From positions 50,810 to 72,890 of the forward strand of contig DAON01000077.1 of NCBI GenBank assembly GCA_002501885.1: a stretch of 22,081 bases of DNA, given 5' to 3'. Of this stretch, positions 7,437 to 15,351 are shown in pieces. How positions within the stretch are numbered: position 1 is the first letter of the stretch; every line of letters begins with the position of its first letter. The notes under the pieces were generated by a model. The model saw only the letters and a program-made list of their open reading frames with translations. It made no database searches and was not told the origin of the DNA. Made by a program: the position numbers and the translations under genes. The DNA is from Euryarchaeota archaeon UBA220 (GTDB lineage Archaea > Thermoplasmatota > Poseidoniia > Poseidoniales > Thalassarchaeaceae).

Positions 7437-8188
7437 CAGGCCACCTCCTCTGCTGCCACATTCTCGACCCAGTCGTAACCATTCTCTTCGAGTTGAGTAG
7501 CTAACTCGGGCCCACCGGAAGCTACGATTTTACCTCCAATCAGCACATGAATGAAATCTGGCTTGACATGTTCCAGAATTCTTGAGTAATGAGTGATGAT
7601 TAAGGCACCAGAATCGGTACCTCTGACGGCGGCATTAACTCCCGATGCAACAGTCTTGATTCCGTCAATGTCTAGTCCGCTATCTGTCTCATCCAAGATT
7701 GCTAGTTTAGGCTTTAGTAGCATCATCTGGAGAATCTCAAAACGCTTCTTCTCTCCGCCACTGAATCCATCATTGACATATCTAGACAGGAAACTCCGGG
7801 GAATTTTCAACTGATCCATTGCCTCGTTCAATTCCTTCCTGAAATCGGCTCCCTTGGCTGCCTCTTCTCCTCTGATACTTGCAACTGACTTACGCAGGAA
7901 GTTACCAACTTGGAGTCCAGGAACGGCCTGAGGATATTGGAAGGAAAGGAATACTCCCTGACGAGCGCGTTCCCAAGGGTCCTCGTCAAGTAGACTATCT
8001 CCGTTGAGTAGAACATCTCCCTTTTCGACTTCGTAGTCAGGGTGGCCCATGATGACATTAGCAGCGGTCGTCTTGCCACTCCCATTTCGGCCCATTATGG
8101 CATGAACTTCTCCAGGCAAAATTGTCAAGTCTATGCCTTTGAGGATACTTGTCCCATCTATCCCAACATGCAAGTCTACGATTTCCAT
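7436..8188 (-). CDS. sufC: Fe-S cluster assembly ATPase SufC
   Basis: ABC-type ATPase that drives conformational change in the SufBD scaffold. Counting from the proposed start, the P-loop GRNGSGKTT is at about 33-41, QYPQ at about 84-87, the signature FSGGEKKR at about 142-149, and Walker B LAILDETDSGLD at about 162-173, with the SufC-type E-T-D after the Walker B Asp. The H-loop is in LIITHYSRIL. I place the start at ATG 8188 rather than the longer in-frame ATG at 8221: AGGAG (bases 8194-8198) lies five bases upstream of 8188, the protein then begins MEIVDLHV as usual for SufC, and a TATA-like box at 8235-8240 would place transcription initiation between the two ATGs. First gene of sufC-sufB-sufD. 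Confidence 0.95.
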   Translation of the reverse strand: MEIVDLHVGIDGTSILKGIDLTILPGEVHAIMGRNGSGKTTAANVIMGHPDYEVEKGDVLLNGDSLLDEDPWERARQGVFLSFQYPQAVPGLQVGNFLRKSVASIRGEEAAKGADFRKELNEAMDQLKIPRSFLSRYVNDGFSGGEKKRFEILQMMLLKPKLAILDETDSGLDIDGIKTVASGVNAAVRGTDSGALIITHYSRILEHVKPDFIHVLIGGKIVASGGPELATQLEENGYDWVENVAAEEVA

Positions 8189-8234
8189 CAAGGCTCCTGC
8201 GCGGCCGGAAGCGGCTGTCATATTCCAATCTCGG

Positions 8235-8240
8235 AATAAA
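8235..8240 (-). promoter_or_regulatory. Candidate TATA box for the suf operon
   Basis: On the minus strand this reads TTTATT, preceded by an A-run and G-run that could act as a BRE. Initiation about 26 bases downstream would fall near 8210-8212 and leave a leader of about 23 bases with the AGGAG site before the sufC ATG at 8188. Judged by eye only. Confidence 0.35.
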
Positions 8241-8277
8241 CCCCCTTTTGAATGTCTGCTTCCTTGTTAGGTCACCC

Positions 8278-8283
8278 TAAAAT
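8278..8283 (+). promoter_or_regulatory. Candidate TATA box for leaderless nfu transcript
   Basis: TAAAAT centred about 26.5 bases before the GTG of the Nfu gene, the spacing expected for an archaeal TATA box when transcription begins at or next to the start codon. No ribosome binding site precedes that GTG, which agrees with a leaderless mRNA. It lies in the control region shared divergently with the suf operon. Confidence 0.5.
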
Positions 8284-8306
8284 CACATCACTACCCCGCC
8301 TAGTTC

Positions 8307-8801
8307 GTGAATTCGTCTGATGAATCTCAAGACTCTACCAAGAACTCCCTTGAGGAGGCCTACCGAGTTCAGATAGAGGAAGCAATCAGAAAGGAGTCTG
8401 AGAGGCGAGTTACTGAGGCTCACGACCCCAAAGAGATATCTAGATTACAATCACTTTCTCTGGTCGAGTTAGCAAAATCAGATGATGCCGATTTTGTACC
8501 AGCTTTGATGGCAAGACTAGGACCAGTCAGGGCAGCATTGGATGGCCATGGGGGGGGATTGGTTGTTACTGAGAGCATAGTTGTAAATACTCCAACAGGA
8601 AACAAACTCGCATTAATTCTAGATCTTGATGGCGCATGTGTCTCTTGCGGCGCAGCACCAGGTACTCTGCAAGGAATACAAGATGATCTTCTGATTGATA
8701 ACGAGGTGATTGAGGTACGCTTTAACTCAGGCATGTTGGAATGGTTCGATGACCTACAGCGCGAGTTTGTTCTGAAACACGGCGGAGTAACTTTTGTCTA
8801 G
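8307..8801 (+). CDS. Nfu-type Fe-S cluster carrier (NifU C-terminal domain protein)
   Basis: A 164-residue protein whose C-terminal half is a NifU-like domain: ALMARLGPVRAALDGHGGGL at 66-85, then LDGACVSCGAAPGTL at 107-121 with the cluster-binding CxxC at Cys111 and Cys114, and a DNEVIEV strand. Nfu proteins receive Fe-S clusters from the SUF scaffold and pass them to target enzymes. The first about 60 residues are charged and helical, rich in Glu, Arg and Ser, and look like a separate helical extension. The GTG at 8307 has a TATA-like box about 26 bases upstream and no ribosome binding site. The gene is divergent from sufCBD, which supports the role. Its TAG interlocks with the stop of the convergent maf gene over a shared CTAG. 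GTG rather than a later start is favoured by the promoter spacing. Confidence 0.9.
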   Translation: MNSSDESQDSTKNSLEEAYRVQIEEAIRKESERRVTEAHDPKEISRLQSLSLVELAKSDDADFVPALMARLGPVRAALDGHGGGLVVTESIVVNTPTGNKLALILDLDGACVSCGAAPGTLQGIQDDLLIDNEVIEVRFNSGMLEWFDDLQREFVLKHGGVTFV

Positions 8802-9433
8802 CCAATAAGCGAGGAAATTATTTCCATTGCACTGGAGGCAAATCCGAGTACCGTAACTTCTGCCCCATCGATTAATGATGCGTGCTCTCCAGCCAAACCG
8901 GCTAAGTCATATGCTCCAGCCTTTCCTTTCCAAGATCCGCTCGAGACAAGATCGACCAATTCATCTTGAGTCAATTCATCAAACTCAACCACAGCAGATT
9001 CCGACCAAATATCAGCTGTCCATCCTGCGTGTAGTATTTCGGCACCGCATTTCTCAAACGCTGGAGAGTACAGTATTGCAGTACAGGACCAAACACGATG
9101 CCTTCTTCCCGAAAGTTCCAGCAACATACTGGCTGCCATCAGTTCATCAATTGGCTGACCCAATGCAATCAATGGGTCAGTTGGATCTTCTACAAGCGTA
9201 TCGGAAACGATGACTAAATCGGGCAATTCACCACTGATTGCAATTTCTTGGGCAGCAGCTTCAGCCTTAGCAGAGCAAATCAATTCAACTCTTTCAGATA
9301 CTTCGATTCCACTTGAAGGATTAATTTCGTTAGAAGCCAAAGCCCTAGATTCTAATTGTACAGTTTCATTTACAATCTCAGATAGAATATCGCGCCTGCG
9401 CTCGGATGCAGATGCAAGTAGAATCGATACCAT
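8798..9433 (-). CDS. maf: Maf-family nucleoside triphosphate pyrophosphatase
   Basis: A 211-residue Maf/YhdE-type protein. The family hydrolyses canonical or modified nucleoside triphosphates (often dTTP/UTP or methylated nucleotides) to monophosphates in the cytoplasm. Seen: LLASASERRRDIL at 5-17 (the usual form has Pro where Glu11 stands), VIVSDTLV at 74-81 (usually ADT), LGQPIDELMAASMLLELSGRRH overlapping 91-112, and KGKAGAYDLAGLAG near 169-182. The catalytic Asp in the SDT motif and the Lys at 171 are kept. It starts 7 bases after the subtilisin-like protease stop with GAGGG just upstream, so it is the last gene of the rhomboid-protease-maf group. Whether it acts on dTTP/UTP or other nucleotides cannot be told. 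Its stop overlaps the nfu stop by four bases. Confidence 0.86.
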   Translation of the reverse strand: MVSILLASASERRRDILSEIVNETVQLESRALASNEINPSSGIEVSERVELICSAKAEAAAQEIAISGELPDLVIVSDTLVEDPTDPLIALGQPIDELMAASMLLELSGRRHRVWSCTAILYSPAFEKCGAEILHAGWTADIWSESAVVEFDELTQDELVDLVSSGSWKGKAGAYDLAGLAGEHASLIDGAEVTVLGFASSAMEIISSLIG

Positions 9434-9440
9434 AGTGCCC

Positions 9441-12400
9441 TCAGAGAACTATCCGCTCATTACAGACCGGGCAGTTCACTGAGGAATTGCCCATTGCAAT
9501 CTCAAATCTACTAGAGCAACTGGGACAGATTACTGGCATGTTCATCGGAGGAGGAGCAGGTAGGGTCGATTCACTCACTGCCTCTGGAATTGGAATATCT
9601 GGCAGAGGGATAACTGGATTTGGCATATCTTGGACAGGAGGGATATTGACCACCTCATTCACCAATTCAACTTCTTCTGAATCTTCAGGTTTAATCTCGG
9701 CTACTACCTTGATGTCCGACTCATCAACAACATCAACCACATCCTCCTCTAACATCACGACTCCTGAGGCAACTCCTCTGTTCCTTCTGACCCATCTGAG
9801 TCCTCTAGCCGAGAGGGTCACCAGAATGACAGTACAGAGAAGCAGTACAGCGATTGCAAAACCCCCAAGTAGAATGTTGAAATTTTGTTCGTCTAGGCCC
9901 AGTTGGTGGCGCAATATATCTAGGATTGAGTCTCCCACTCTATTGGGGTCATTATCATCAATCACAGCTCTAATCTGCCAACCGCTAGCAGAAGTATGGA
10001 TGAATAGAGTTTCACTACTAGAAGGGGACCTGTCCACAAGGTACAGGTTGCCAAGATTGAGTCTGTCGTAAATTCCAAACCATCCTTCTTCCGGATCAAT
10101 TATGCCGTAATTTACCTGTGGACCAGTTGGCCCAACTAGGTCGAATAGGACTTGGACTCCCCGGGGTGTCTCTACAAGATCAATCGCAGTCATTCCTCTA
10201 GCAGGGAATGTTGCAGTCAGATTTTCAATTTCGTTAAATGAAGAATCAGCAATTATTGCAATCATCTCAGCACCCAATCCCTCGCCCTGTTTCCAGGTGG
10301 CCACAATTCTCTCCTCGCCATCAATCACAAACACCACCATCTTCGCAAGTATGACATCATCGGCGACGGATTTCCTGAATGTCCAAGACGATTGCTCAAT
10401 CAATCCATGCGCATACCATAGGCCATGTCTCTCTATGTTTGTCGAATCACTTCTAGTCGATTTGTAAAGGAGATGTGCGCCATCGTCATCTCCGAACTCC
10501 ACTTCAAGAGCACTTGTCTCTCCAGGGATTAAATCAATCTCATCCACTACATTGGGAGTTAACGACCAGTCCGAGGACTTGGTGGGGGCATCCGCGTGAA
10601 GGATGAAAACACTAGTTTGTTCTCCAAACGAGCTACCGCTCATCATTTCTCGATGGTATCCTGAAACAAGAATTTCAGAACCATCGATATCGATATCTAT
10701 TCCCCAGTATTTGCCATCAGAAAGAAGAATTGGCTGCATAAGATCTTGAATTGGAGTCATCTCACAACTAGCATCTATTGTAGAGTAACTCAGCGTCTGC
10801 CTAAAGTAGCCTGTAGAGTCTATGAAACGCCTAGTCCAAACAATGTGAGCCCAACCATCTTCTGTGCTGCTGAAGGCGATATCTCCCGACCACATTTCAT
10901 CCAACACATTCGTGCATGAGGTCAACATCCTGTTGGAGTTCAGCCGATACAGGGAGAGGACTCCTTCCTTCTCGGTAATCACCAATCCTTCATCATCTAG
11001 ATCGATTAGTCTGATTGGAACTTCCCCCGTCCCGAATGTCATTGATCTTGAGCCAGTCAGAGTCGATTCATCGACCAATACTGTAGACTCGACTTGGTTG
11101 TTAGACCAGTCCAAATCTGCCAGCCCGGGCCCGGTGACAGTTATTCTCACACTCACCGGTCCTGATTCGTTCATCCTATGTGCGAATGAAATCTGTGAGG
11201 CACCTTGGCCCATAACAAGAGGAATCGCAGTTGAAGATACCAACACCCATCCAAGGCCATTGTGAATCTCCAAAGAAGCCTCGACACTAGTTGCATCAGT
11301 AGATCCCAAGTTATCAACTCGTGCCGTGATAAGGAATTGGTCGTCTGGTCTTGGAATTGGTGGCTCAGTTCTGATGGCCCCATCTCTGAATGCCAGATCG
11401 ACCCCCTGGGGTCTTTGGATTACAGGGAATGTAATTGACTGATCGTTGTCCGTCTCATCCAATTCCTCAATTGTATTTGCAGGATCTAGAGAAACCAAAA
11501 CCGTTTTTTCTCCAATTGTAGTTGGGTTCCAGTACAGTACTACCTCCACTATGTCTCCGCTATCGATGCTGGGTAACACCATCTCATCCTTACGAGCACC
11601 ATTTTCATAGAGTGAGATTGCCAAGTTAGAGGCAGCCATGTCACCATCATTTCTGATTTCAGTTCTTACTTCGAGGAAGGTATTGACATATGTCTCACTG
11701 ATGGGAATGCCATACTCTTCAACAGAAAGACCAGTTCTGAAAATTAAATTTGGCGCCGGAGGGTCATTATCTACCTCAACAACTCTCTTCACTTCCTCGG
11801 AGTAGATTCCATCGCCACTAACTATTCTGGAAGAGATCCTGTAGAATCCATCGTCCACATCCTCAGTATCCCAAGTTACAGACCAGTCTCCATTAGAGCT
11901 GCCACTGCCTCCGAATGTCTGAGCAGTTTCCCACGCTTCCGTACCTATCCTCCATTGAACAGTACCTCCGTTGACCGACTCCCATGTCCCGAAGACATTG
12001 ACACTTCCTGAGATTGCCTCTTGGCCACTGGGGCCCCCCATTGTTACAGCCACTAGTCCAACTTCGTGTTTCTGTTTGGCGACCTTACTCCACTGTTCAA
12101 ACTCATTCCTTGCCTGAGCTTCGATAATGACTTCAATCACCTCAATCTCTTCTTCTGTGAATTCAGGTAGAGTGAATGGAGTGGTCCAATTGGTAGTTCC
12201 CTGTGCTGCGTGCCAGTCGACTAAGACGACCTCCCTTTTCGGCTCTCCTTCGGGCCTATGGGAGTACGACACCCTTACTGAGACCTCATCGATAGTGCCG
12301 TTGGTATCTTTGTCTTCATCGATATGCCCTCTAGCGCTGTAGGTCTCGCCTTCGACTAGCCAAGCATCTTCTTCGGGGCTTTCTATGACAACCCATTCCT

Positions 12401-14180
12401 CAGAACCCGTAGGCGGAGGGTCTGTACCATTCCCAGGATCAGGGTCAACATTTCCTCCAAGCATTGCGTTGAGAATCATATTTCCATCGATAATTCCGAA
12501 TCCGTAGTCTTCATTCCATCTATTGCTGATATCTGGAAGCGAAGCCTGTCCACGAGTCTCAGAGTTGTTCTGTAGAAGATCCTTCACTTCTTGAGGCTCC
12601 AAGCCATCATCGATTTGCAACATTACTGCAACGAATCCAGCAACAGCAGGACAAGACATACTCGTCCCTGACAACTGTGTGTAACTATCCTCTGCCAAAG
12701 GTTTGGGGGCACCCGGAAGAGCACTGCTTGAAGCAGCGTGCTGGGCTGACATAATGTTTGATCCGGGAGCAACCACAGTTGGTTTGAGTTCCTCCCACTC
12801 ATTGTTATCGCCATCGTCCTCCCGTGGCCCTGAGTTTGAGTAGGAGGCAATCATATCGTCGCCACGCTCAATAGTATTTTCATCATCTATTGACCCAACA
12901 GTAATGGCACTATCTGAGGCGCCTACTGAGGTCACCCTACGCTTACCATCGTTTCCGATTGCAGCAACTGGAACTATTCCAGCATCAGCCGCAGCATCAA
13001 CAGCTCTAGCATCGGCATTCGTTCCATTATCTCCTGGGTCATCATCTCCTCCCGGATTAGCGGAACCAAACGACATGGACATCACTTGGATGCCCTCGCT
13101 GGAGTCGTTGTTCCCCCAATCGGTATCGACATTATCGACCACCCATTGTATTCCTCTGAGCGTGGCAGCAGAGTTGGTTGCTCCAGCATCACTCATTACC
13201 TTGACATCAACTAAGTAAGCACCAGGGGCATAACCTTGATTGATTCTACGAGAATCTCCTGTTCCCAGGGCTATTCCTGCAACATGAGTACCATGCCCGT
13301 CTCCATCATCCGGGTCCAAACTTCCATCATCACAGTCCTGTGAACTCCACGAGGTTGCATCACATCCTGCTAACCATTTCGGGTCAGCCAATTCATCCGG
13401 ATCTTTCTCATTATCATTGTTTGAGTCAGAGAAGTCATCAAGAGAGAAATGCTCGTTATCGACTCCAGTATCGAGAATTGCAATTACTACTCCCGAACCG
13501 TCGTAGCCGAAGTCTCTCATTGTCTCATCAAAAATTTCGGAATCTCTGACCTTTGAGCCTCGAGTAGCCTTATCGAGTAGAGGGACAATTACATTCTGTT
13601 CTTCAATCATGACGACACCCTCGAGCGACCAAATATCAACCAGCGAACTGATTGGAACATGATCAATCACAATCGAATCAAGGATTCCAAGCGGGTCAAA
13701 CCATGAACTTTCTTCATGCCACCCATGAGAATACAGGACTTGCTTAATCGCATCAATATCATTTGGCCCCGGATGCCATGAGTAATCAACCACGATGGCA
13801 ACCGTTGGCAAACCATCCGCTCCGATAATTGAAGTAGTTGAGACAGAAGTTGATTGACCAGCGATAATTCTCTGCAACCTATCGTCCATCCCATTGGAAT
13901 CTAAGTCATACCAATAACTGAACCACCATCCGGGCTCCTCAACAGGCCAACCAGATCCATGCGGCGGAAATCCTGGAGAACGGTCTTTCTCAGGACAAAC
14001 ACTATCTCCACACATCAGAGGAGGCAAATCCTCCTCCATGGGATCATCCGAGACATCACTCAAGGGGGGTTCGGGAGAGGGCAGTAAGGCCCCAGAAGCC
14101 ACTGAAACATCCATCACGAACAGAAGAAGAGCGACGATTACAGGAACCCTCAACTTAGTGGTATCCGGCATGGCTCTCAC
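9441..14180 (-). CDS. Giant secreted, membrane-anchored subtilisin-like serine protease (S8) with cytoplasmic zinc ribbon
   Basis: A 1579-residue type I membrane protease. Seen in order: signal peptide (hydrophobic 11-29); prodomain-like region with a Cys pair 57/62 and a DLDSNG calcium-type loop (92-97); S8 catalytic domain with the triad Asp237 (AILDTGVD), His296 (DGHGTHVAG), Ser507 (GTSMSCP) and the oxyanion Asn410 (AIGND); very acidic insertions at about 248-293 and 377-388, likely calcium sites; beta-rich domains at about 600-820; two CARDB-like modules at about 820-1050 with NDGD and DNDQS turns; a repeated beta region at about 1060-1430; a membrane helix at about 1436-1456; an acidic and proline-rich cytoplasmic tail; and a terminal zinc ribbon, Cys1552/1555 and Cys1570/1573. 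The GTG at 14180 is favoured over ATG 14171 because a TATA-like box lies 25.5 bases upstream. Probably degrades extracellular protein; the cytoplasmic ribbon's role is unknown. Confidence 0.92.
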   Translation of the reverse strand: MRAMPDTTKLRVPVIVALLLFVMDVSVASGALLPSPEPPLSDVSDDPMEEDLPPLMCGDSVCPEKDRSPGFPPHGSGWPVEEPGWWFSYWYDLDSNGMDDRLQRIIAGQSTSVSTTSIIGADGLPTVAIVVDYSWHPGPNDIDAIKQVLYSHGWHEESSWFDPLGILDSIVIDHVPISSLVDIWSLEGVVMIEEQNVIVPLLDKATRGSKVRDSEIFDETMRDFGYDGSGVVIAILDTGVDNEHFSLDDFSDSNNDNEKDPDELADPKWLAGCDATSWSSQDCDDGSLDPDDGDGHGTHVAGIALGTGDSRRINQGYAPGAYLVDVKVMSDAGATNSAATLRGIQWVVDNVDTDWGNNDSSEGIQVMSMSFGSANPGGDDDPGDNGTNADARAVDAAADAGIVPVAAIGNDGKRRVTSVGASDSAITVGSIDDENTIERGDDMIASYSNSGPREDDGDNNEWEELKPTVVAPGSNIMSAQHAASSSALPGAPKPLAEDSYTQLSGTSMSCPAVAGFVAVMLQIDDGLEPQEVKDLLQNNSETRGQASLPDISNRWNEDYGFGIIDGNMILNAMLGGNVDPDPGNGTDPPPTGSEEWVVIESPEEDAWLVEGETYSARGHIDEDKDTNGTIDEVSVRVSYSHRPEGEPKREVVLVDWHAAQGTTNWTTPFTLPEFTEEEIEVIEVIIEAQARNEFEQWSKVAKQKHEVGLVAVTMGGPSGQEAISGSVNVFGTWESVNGGTVQWRIGTEAWETAQTFGGSGSSNGDWSVTWDTEDVDDGFYRISSRIVSGDGIYSEEVKRVVEVDNDPPAPNLIFRTGLSVEEYGIPISETYVNTFLEVRTEIRNDGDMAASNLAISLYENGARKDEMVLPSIDSGDIVEVVLYWNPTTIGEKTVLVSLDPANTIEELDETDNDQSITFPVIQRPQGVDLAFRDGAIRTEPPIPRPDDQFLITARVDNLGSTDATSVEASLEIHNGLGWVLVSSTAIPLVMGQGASQISFAHRMNESGPVSVRITVTGPGLADLDWSNNQVESTVLVDESTLTGSRSMTFGTGEVPIRLIDLDDEGLVITEKEGVLSLYRLNSNRMLTSCTNVLDEMWSGDIAFSSTEDGWAHIVWTRRFIDSTGYFRQTLSYSTIDASCEMTPIQDLMQPILLSDGKYWGIDIDIDGSEILVSGYHREMMSGSSFGEQTSVFILHADAPTKSSDWSLTPNVVDEIDLIPGETSALEVEFGDDDGAHLLYKSTRSDSTNIERHGLWYAHGLIEQSSWTFRKSVADDVILAKMVVFVIDGEERIVATWKQGEGLGAEMIAIIADSSFNEIENLTATFPARGMTAIDLVETPRGVQVLFDLVGPTGPQVNYGIIDPEEGWFGIYDRLNLGNLYLVDRSPSSSETLFIHTSASGWQIRAVIDDNDPNRVGDSILDILRHQLGLDEQNFNILLGGFAIAVLLLCTVILVTLSARGLRWVRRNRGVASGVVMLEEDVVDVVDESDIKVVAEIKPEDSEEVELVNEVVNIPPVQDMPNPVIPLPDIPIPEAVSESTLPAPPPMNMPVICPSCSSRFEIAMGNSSVNCPVCNERIVL

Positions 14181-14188
14181 AGAGAGCC
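14172..14188. promoter_or_regulatory. Perfect palindrome across the protease start codon (operator or 5' hairpin candidate)
   Basis: GGCTCTC, a 3-base centre ACA, then GAGAGCC: a perfect seven-base-pair inverted repeat. It includes the GTG start at 14180 and the inferred transcription start of the subtilisin-like protease. A third copy of the half-site, extended to nine bases (GTGAGAGCC), is at 14256-14264 at the end of the rhomboid gene. It could be a repressor operator or an mRNA hairpin that controls initiation on a leaderless message. Confidence 0.4.
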
Positions 14189-14202
14189 AAACTCAGATGC
14201 TG

Positions 14203-14208
14203 TATAAT
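14203..14208 (-). promoter_or_regulatory. Candidate TATA box for the protease gene
   Basis: Reads ATTATA on the minus strand within a GATTATAC context, centred 25.5 bases before the GTG at 14180. This is the spacing expected for a leaderless archaeal transcript. It lies in the 59-base gap after the rhomboid gene, so the protease may have its own promoter besides read-through. Confidence 0.5.
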
Positions 14209-14239
14209 CTCAACCTGTGTAGGTGCAATCCGAATGCGT

Positions 14240-15259
14240 TTACGGCCAATTGAGGTGAGAGCCAGAGAGTGTACACCTGAGGCGACAGACTTCACCATTC
14301 ATCTCTGTTACAATCTCGCCGTCGCAGATAGGACAAATTGCATTCTCAGATAACTCCTCCAACCATGCCCTTCTAGTCTCCAACTCATCCCCCTCCTCTC
14401 TGAGCCTGCTCAGTATTCTGGCAGCGGCTCCGTGAAGCGGTTTGCCTGAAAGAGCCCAAGGATCCTCCTCTAGGCTGCCCATGCGACTCATAGCCTGCTC
14501 TCTCATTGCCATAGAACTCCCCATTCCAGATGTTCCCGAGACTTCATCCAGAGGACTCGGTGCGCCTCGCGCCAAAGGCCGTGCAAGTAGATAGGCAAGG
14601 AAAAAACCACCGAAATGAGCCATATGGGCCACATTAGAATCTCCAGCAGTAGCGCTCTGGAGCTCATATATCTGCAAGACCTCGAGTCCAAGTCTGACGA
14701 ATACAATCAACCAGACCGGCCACGCTCTTATCAAAAATAAGAGAGGAAACTCGATCTTATCTTCGGGCCAACAAGCCATGTAGGCGCCCAGTATTCCAAA
14801 TGCTGCTCCACTGGCCCCAATTGCAGGTATTGATGATTCTGGATGAGAAATTATCCAAGCGATATTCCCGCCCATGAATCCTAAAAAATACACCATCATC
14901 CATCTTCGCGAACCTAGACGCTGCTCCAATGGAACTCCAACTAATGCAACAACGAGGATGTTGAAAAGGACATGAAGCCAGTCAGCATGTAACCACGCCG
15001 CAGTCACCATCCGGTAAGACTCGGCAGGATCTGCCATTATACTCGGTTTAATTCCCAAAAAGTCAACCACCCAAGAGTAACTCATCGCATAACCTCCTAA
15101 TATCGACTCTGCGAATTGTACAAATGATACTAACAAAAGGGATAGAACTGTTGCTAGTGCAACACTGGTCTTTGAATGCTCAGCCCATAGAAATGGAGCA
15201 ATAGCCGCAGATAGCATTGCGGTTAGTAGCAATATGTCTGACCAGTCTAATACACTCAT
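14240..15259 (-). CDS. Rhomboid-family intramembrane serine protease with C-terminal zinc ribbon
   Basis: A 339-residue polytopic protein. Rhomboid hallmarks: WLHVLFN (the HxxxN motif, His96 and Asn100), the loop LEQRLGSRRW (111-120), the catalytic Ser150 in IGASGAAFG, and the catalytic His215 in AHMAHFGGF. Rhomboids cleave transmembrane helices of substrates. There are at least six helices between about 10 and 230. The cytoplasmic tail has a low-complexity Ser/Met/Gly part and ends in a Cys4 site, CPIC at 309-312 and CRLRC at 325-329, which looks like a zinc ribbon. Start ATG 15259 has AAGGAG eight bases upstream. The gene lies upstream of the subtilisin-like protease on the same strand with a 59-base gap and is divergent from the ccm genes. 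Confidence 0.9.
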   Translation of the reverse strand: MSVLDWSDILLLTAMLSAAIAPFLWAEHSKTSVALATVLSLLLVSFVQFAESILGGYAMSYSWVVDFLGIKPSIMADPAESYRMVTAAWLHADWLHVLFNILVVALVGVPLEQRLGSRRWMMVYFLGFMGGNIAWIISHPESSIPAIGASGAAFGILGAYMACWPEDKIEFPLLFLIRAWPVWLIVFVRLGLEVLQIYELQSATAGDSNVAHMAHFGGFFLAYLLARPLARGAPSPLDEVSGTSGMGSSMAMREQAMSRMGSLEEDPWALSGKPLHGAAARILSRLREEGDELETRRAWLEELSENAICPICDGEIVTEMNGEVCRLRCTLSGSHLNWP

Positions 15260-15351
15260 CGCACCATCTCCTTGTCAGTGCGCCTAGGTCGGAGCGAATA
15301 GCCGCTTCGTAGTATGGAATCACTCAAACGATACACCTTACTCCCGGACTC

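Noticed and set aside
8189..8221. Longer sufC start at ATG 8221
   Set aside because: The added eleven residues are Ala/Gly/Ser-rich and not SufC-like, and AGGAG sits correctly before the inner ATG at 8188.
9487..10071. Plus-strand open frame of 194 codons, Ser/Thr-rich
   Set aside because: It is exactly antisense to the C-terminal part of the subtilisin-like protease, including its zinc ribbon. The low-complexity composition follows from the acidic and Val-rich codons of the real gene.
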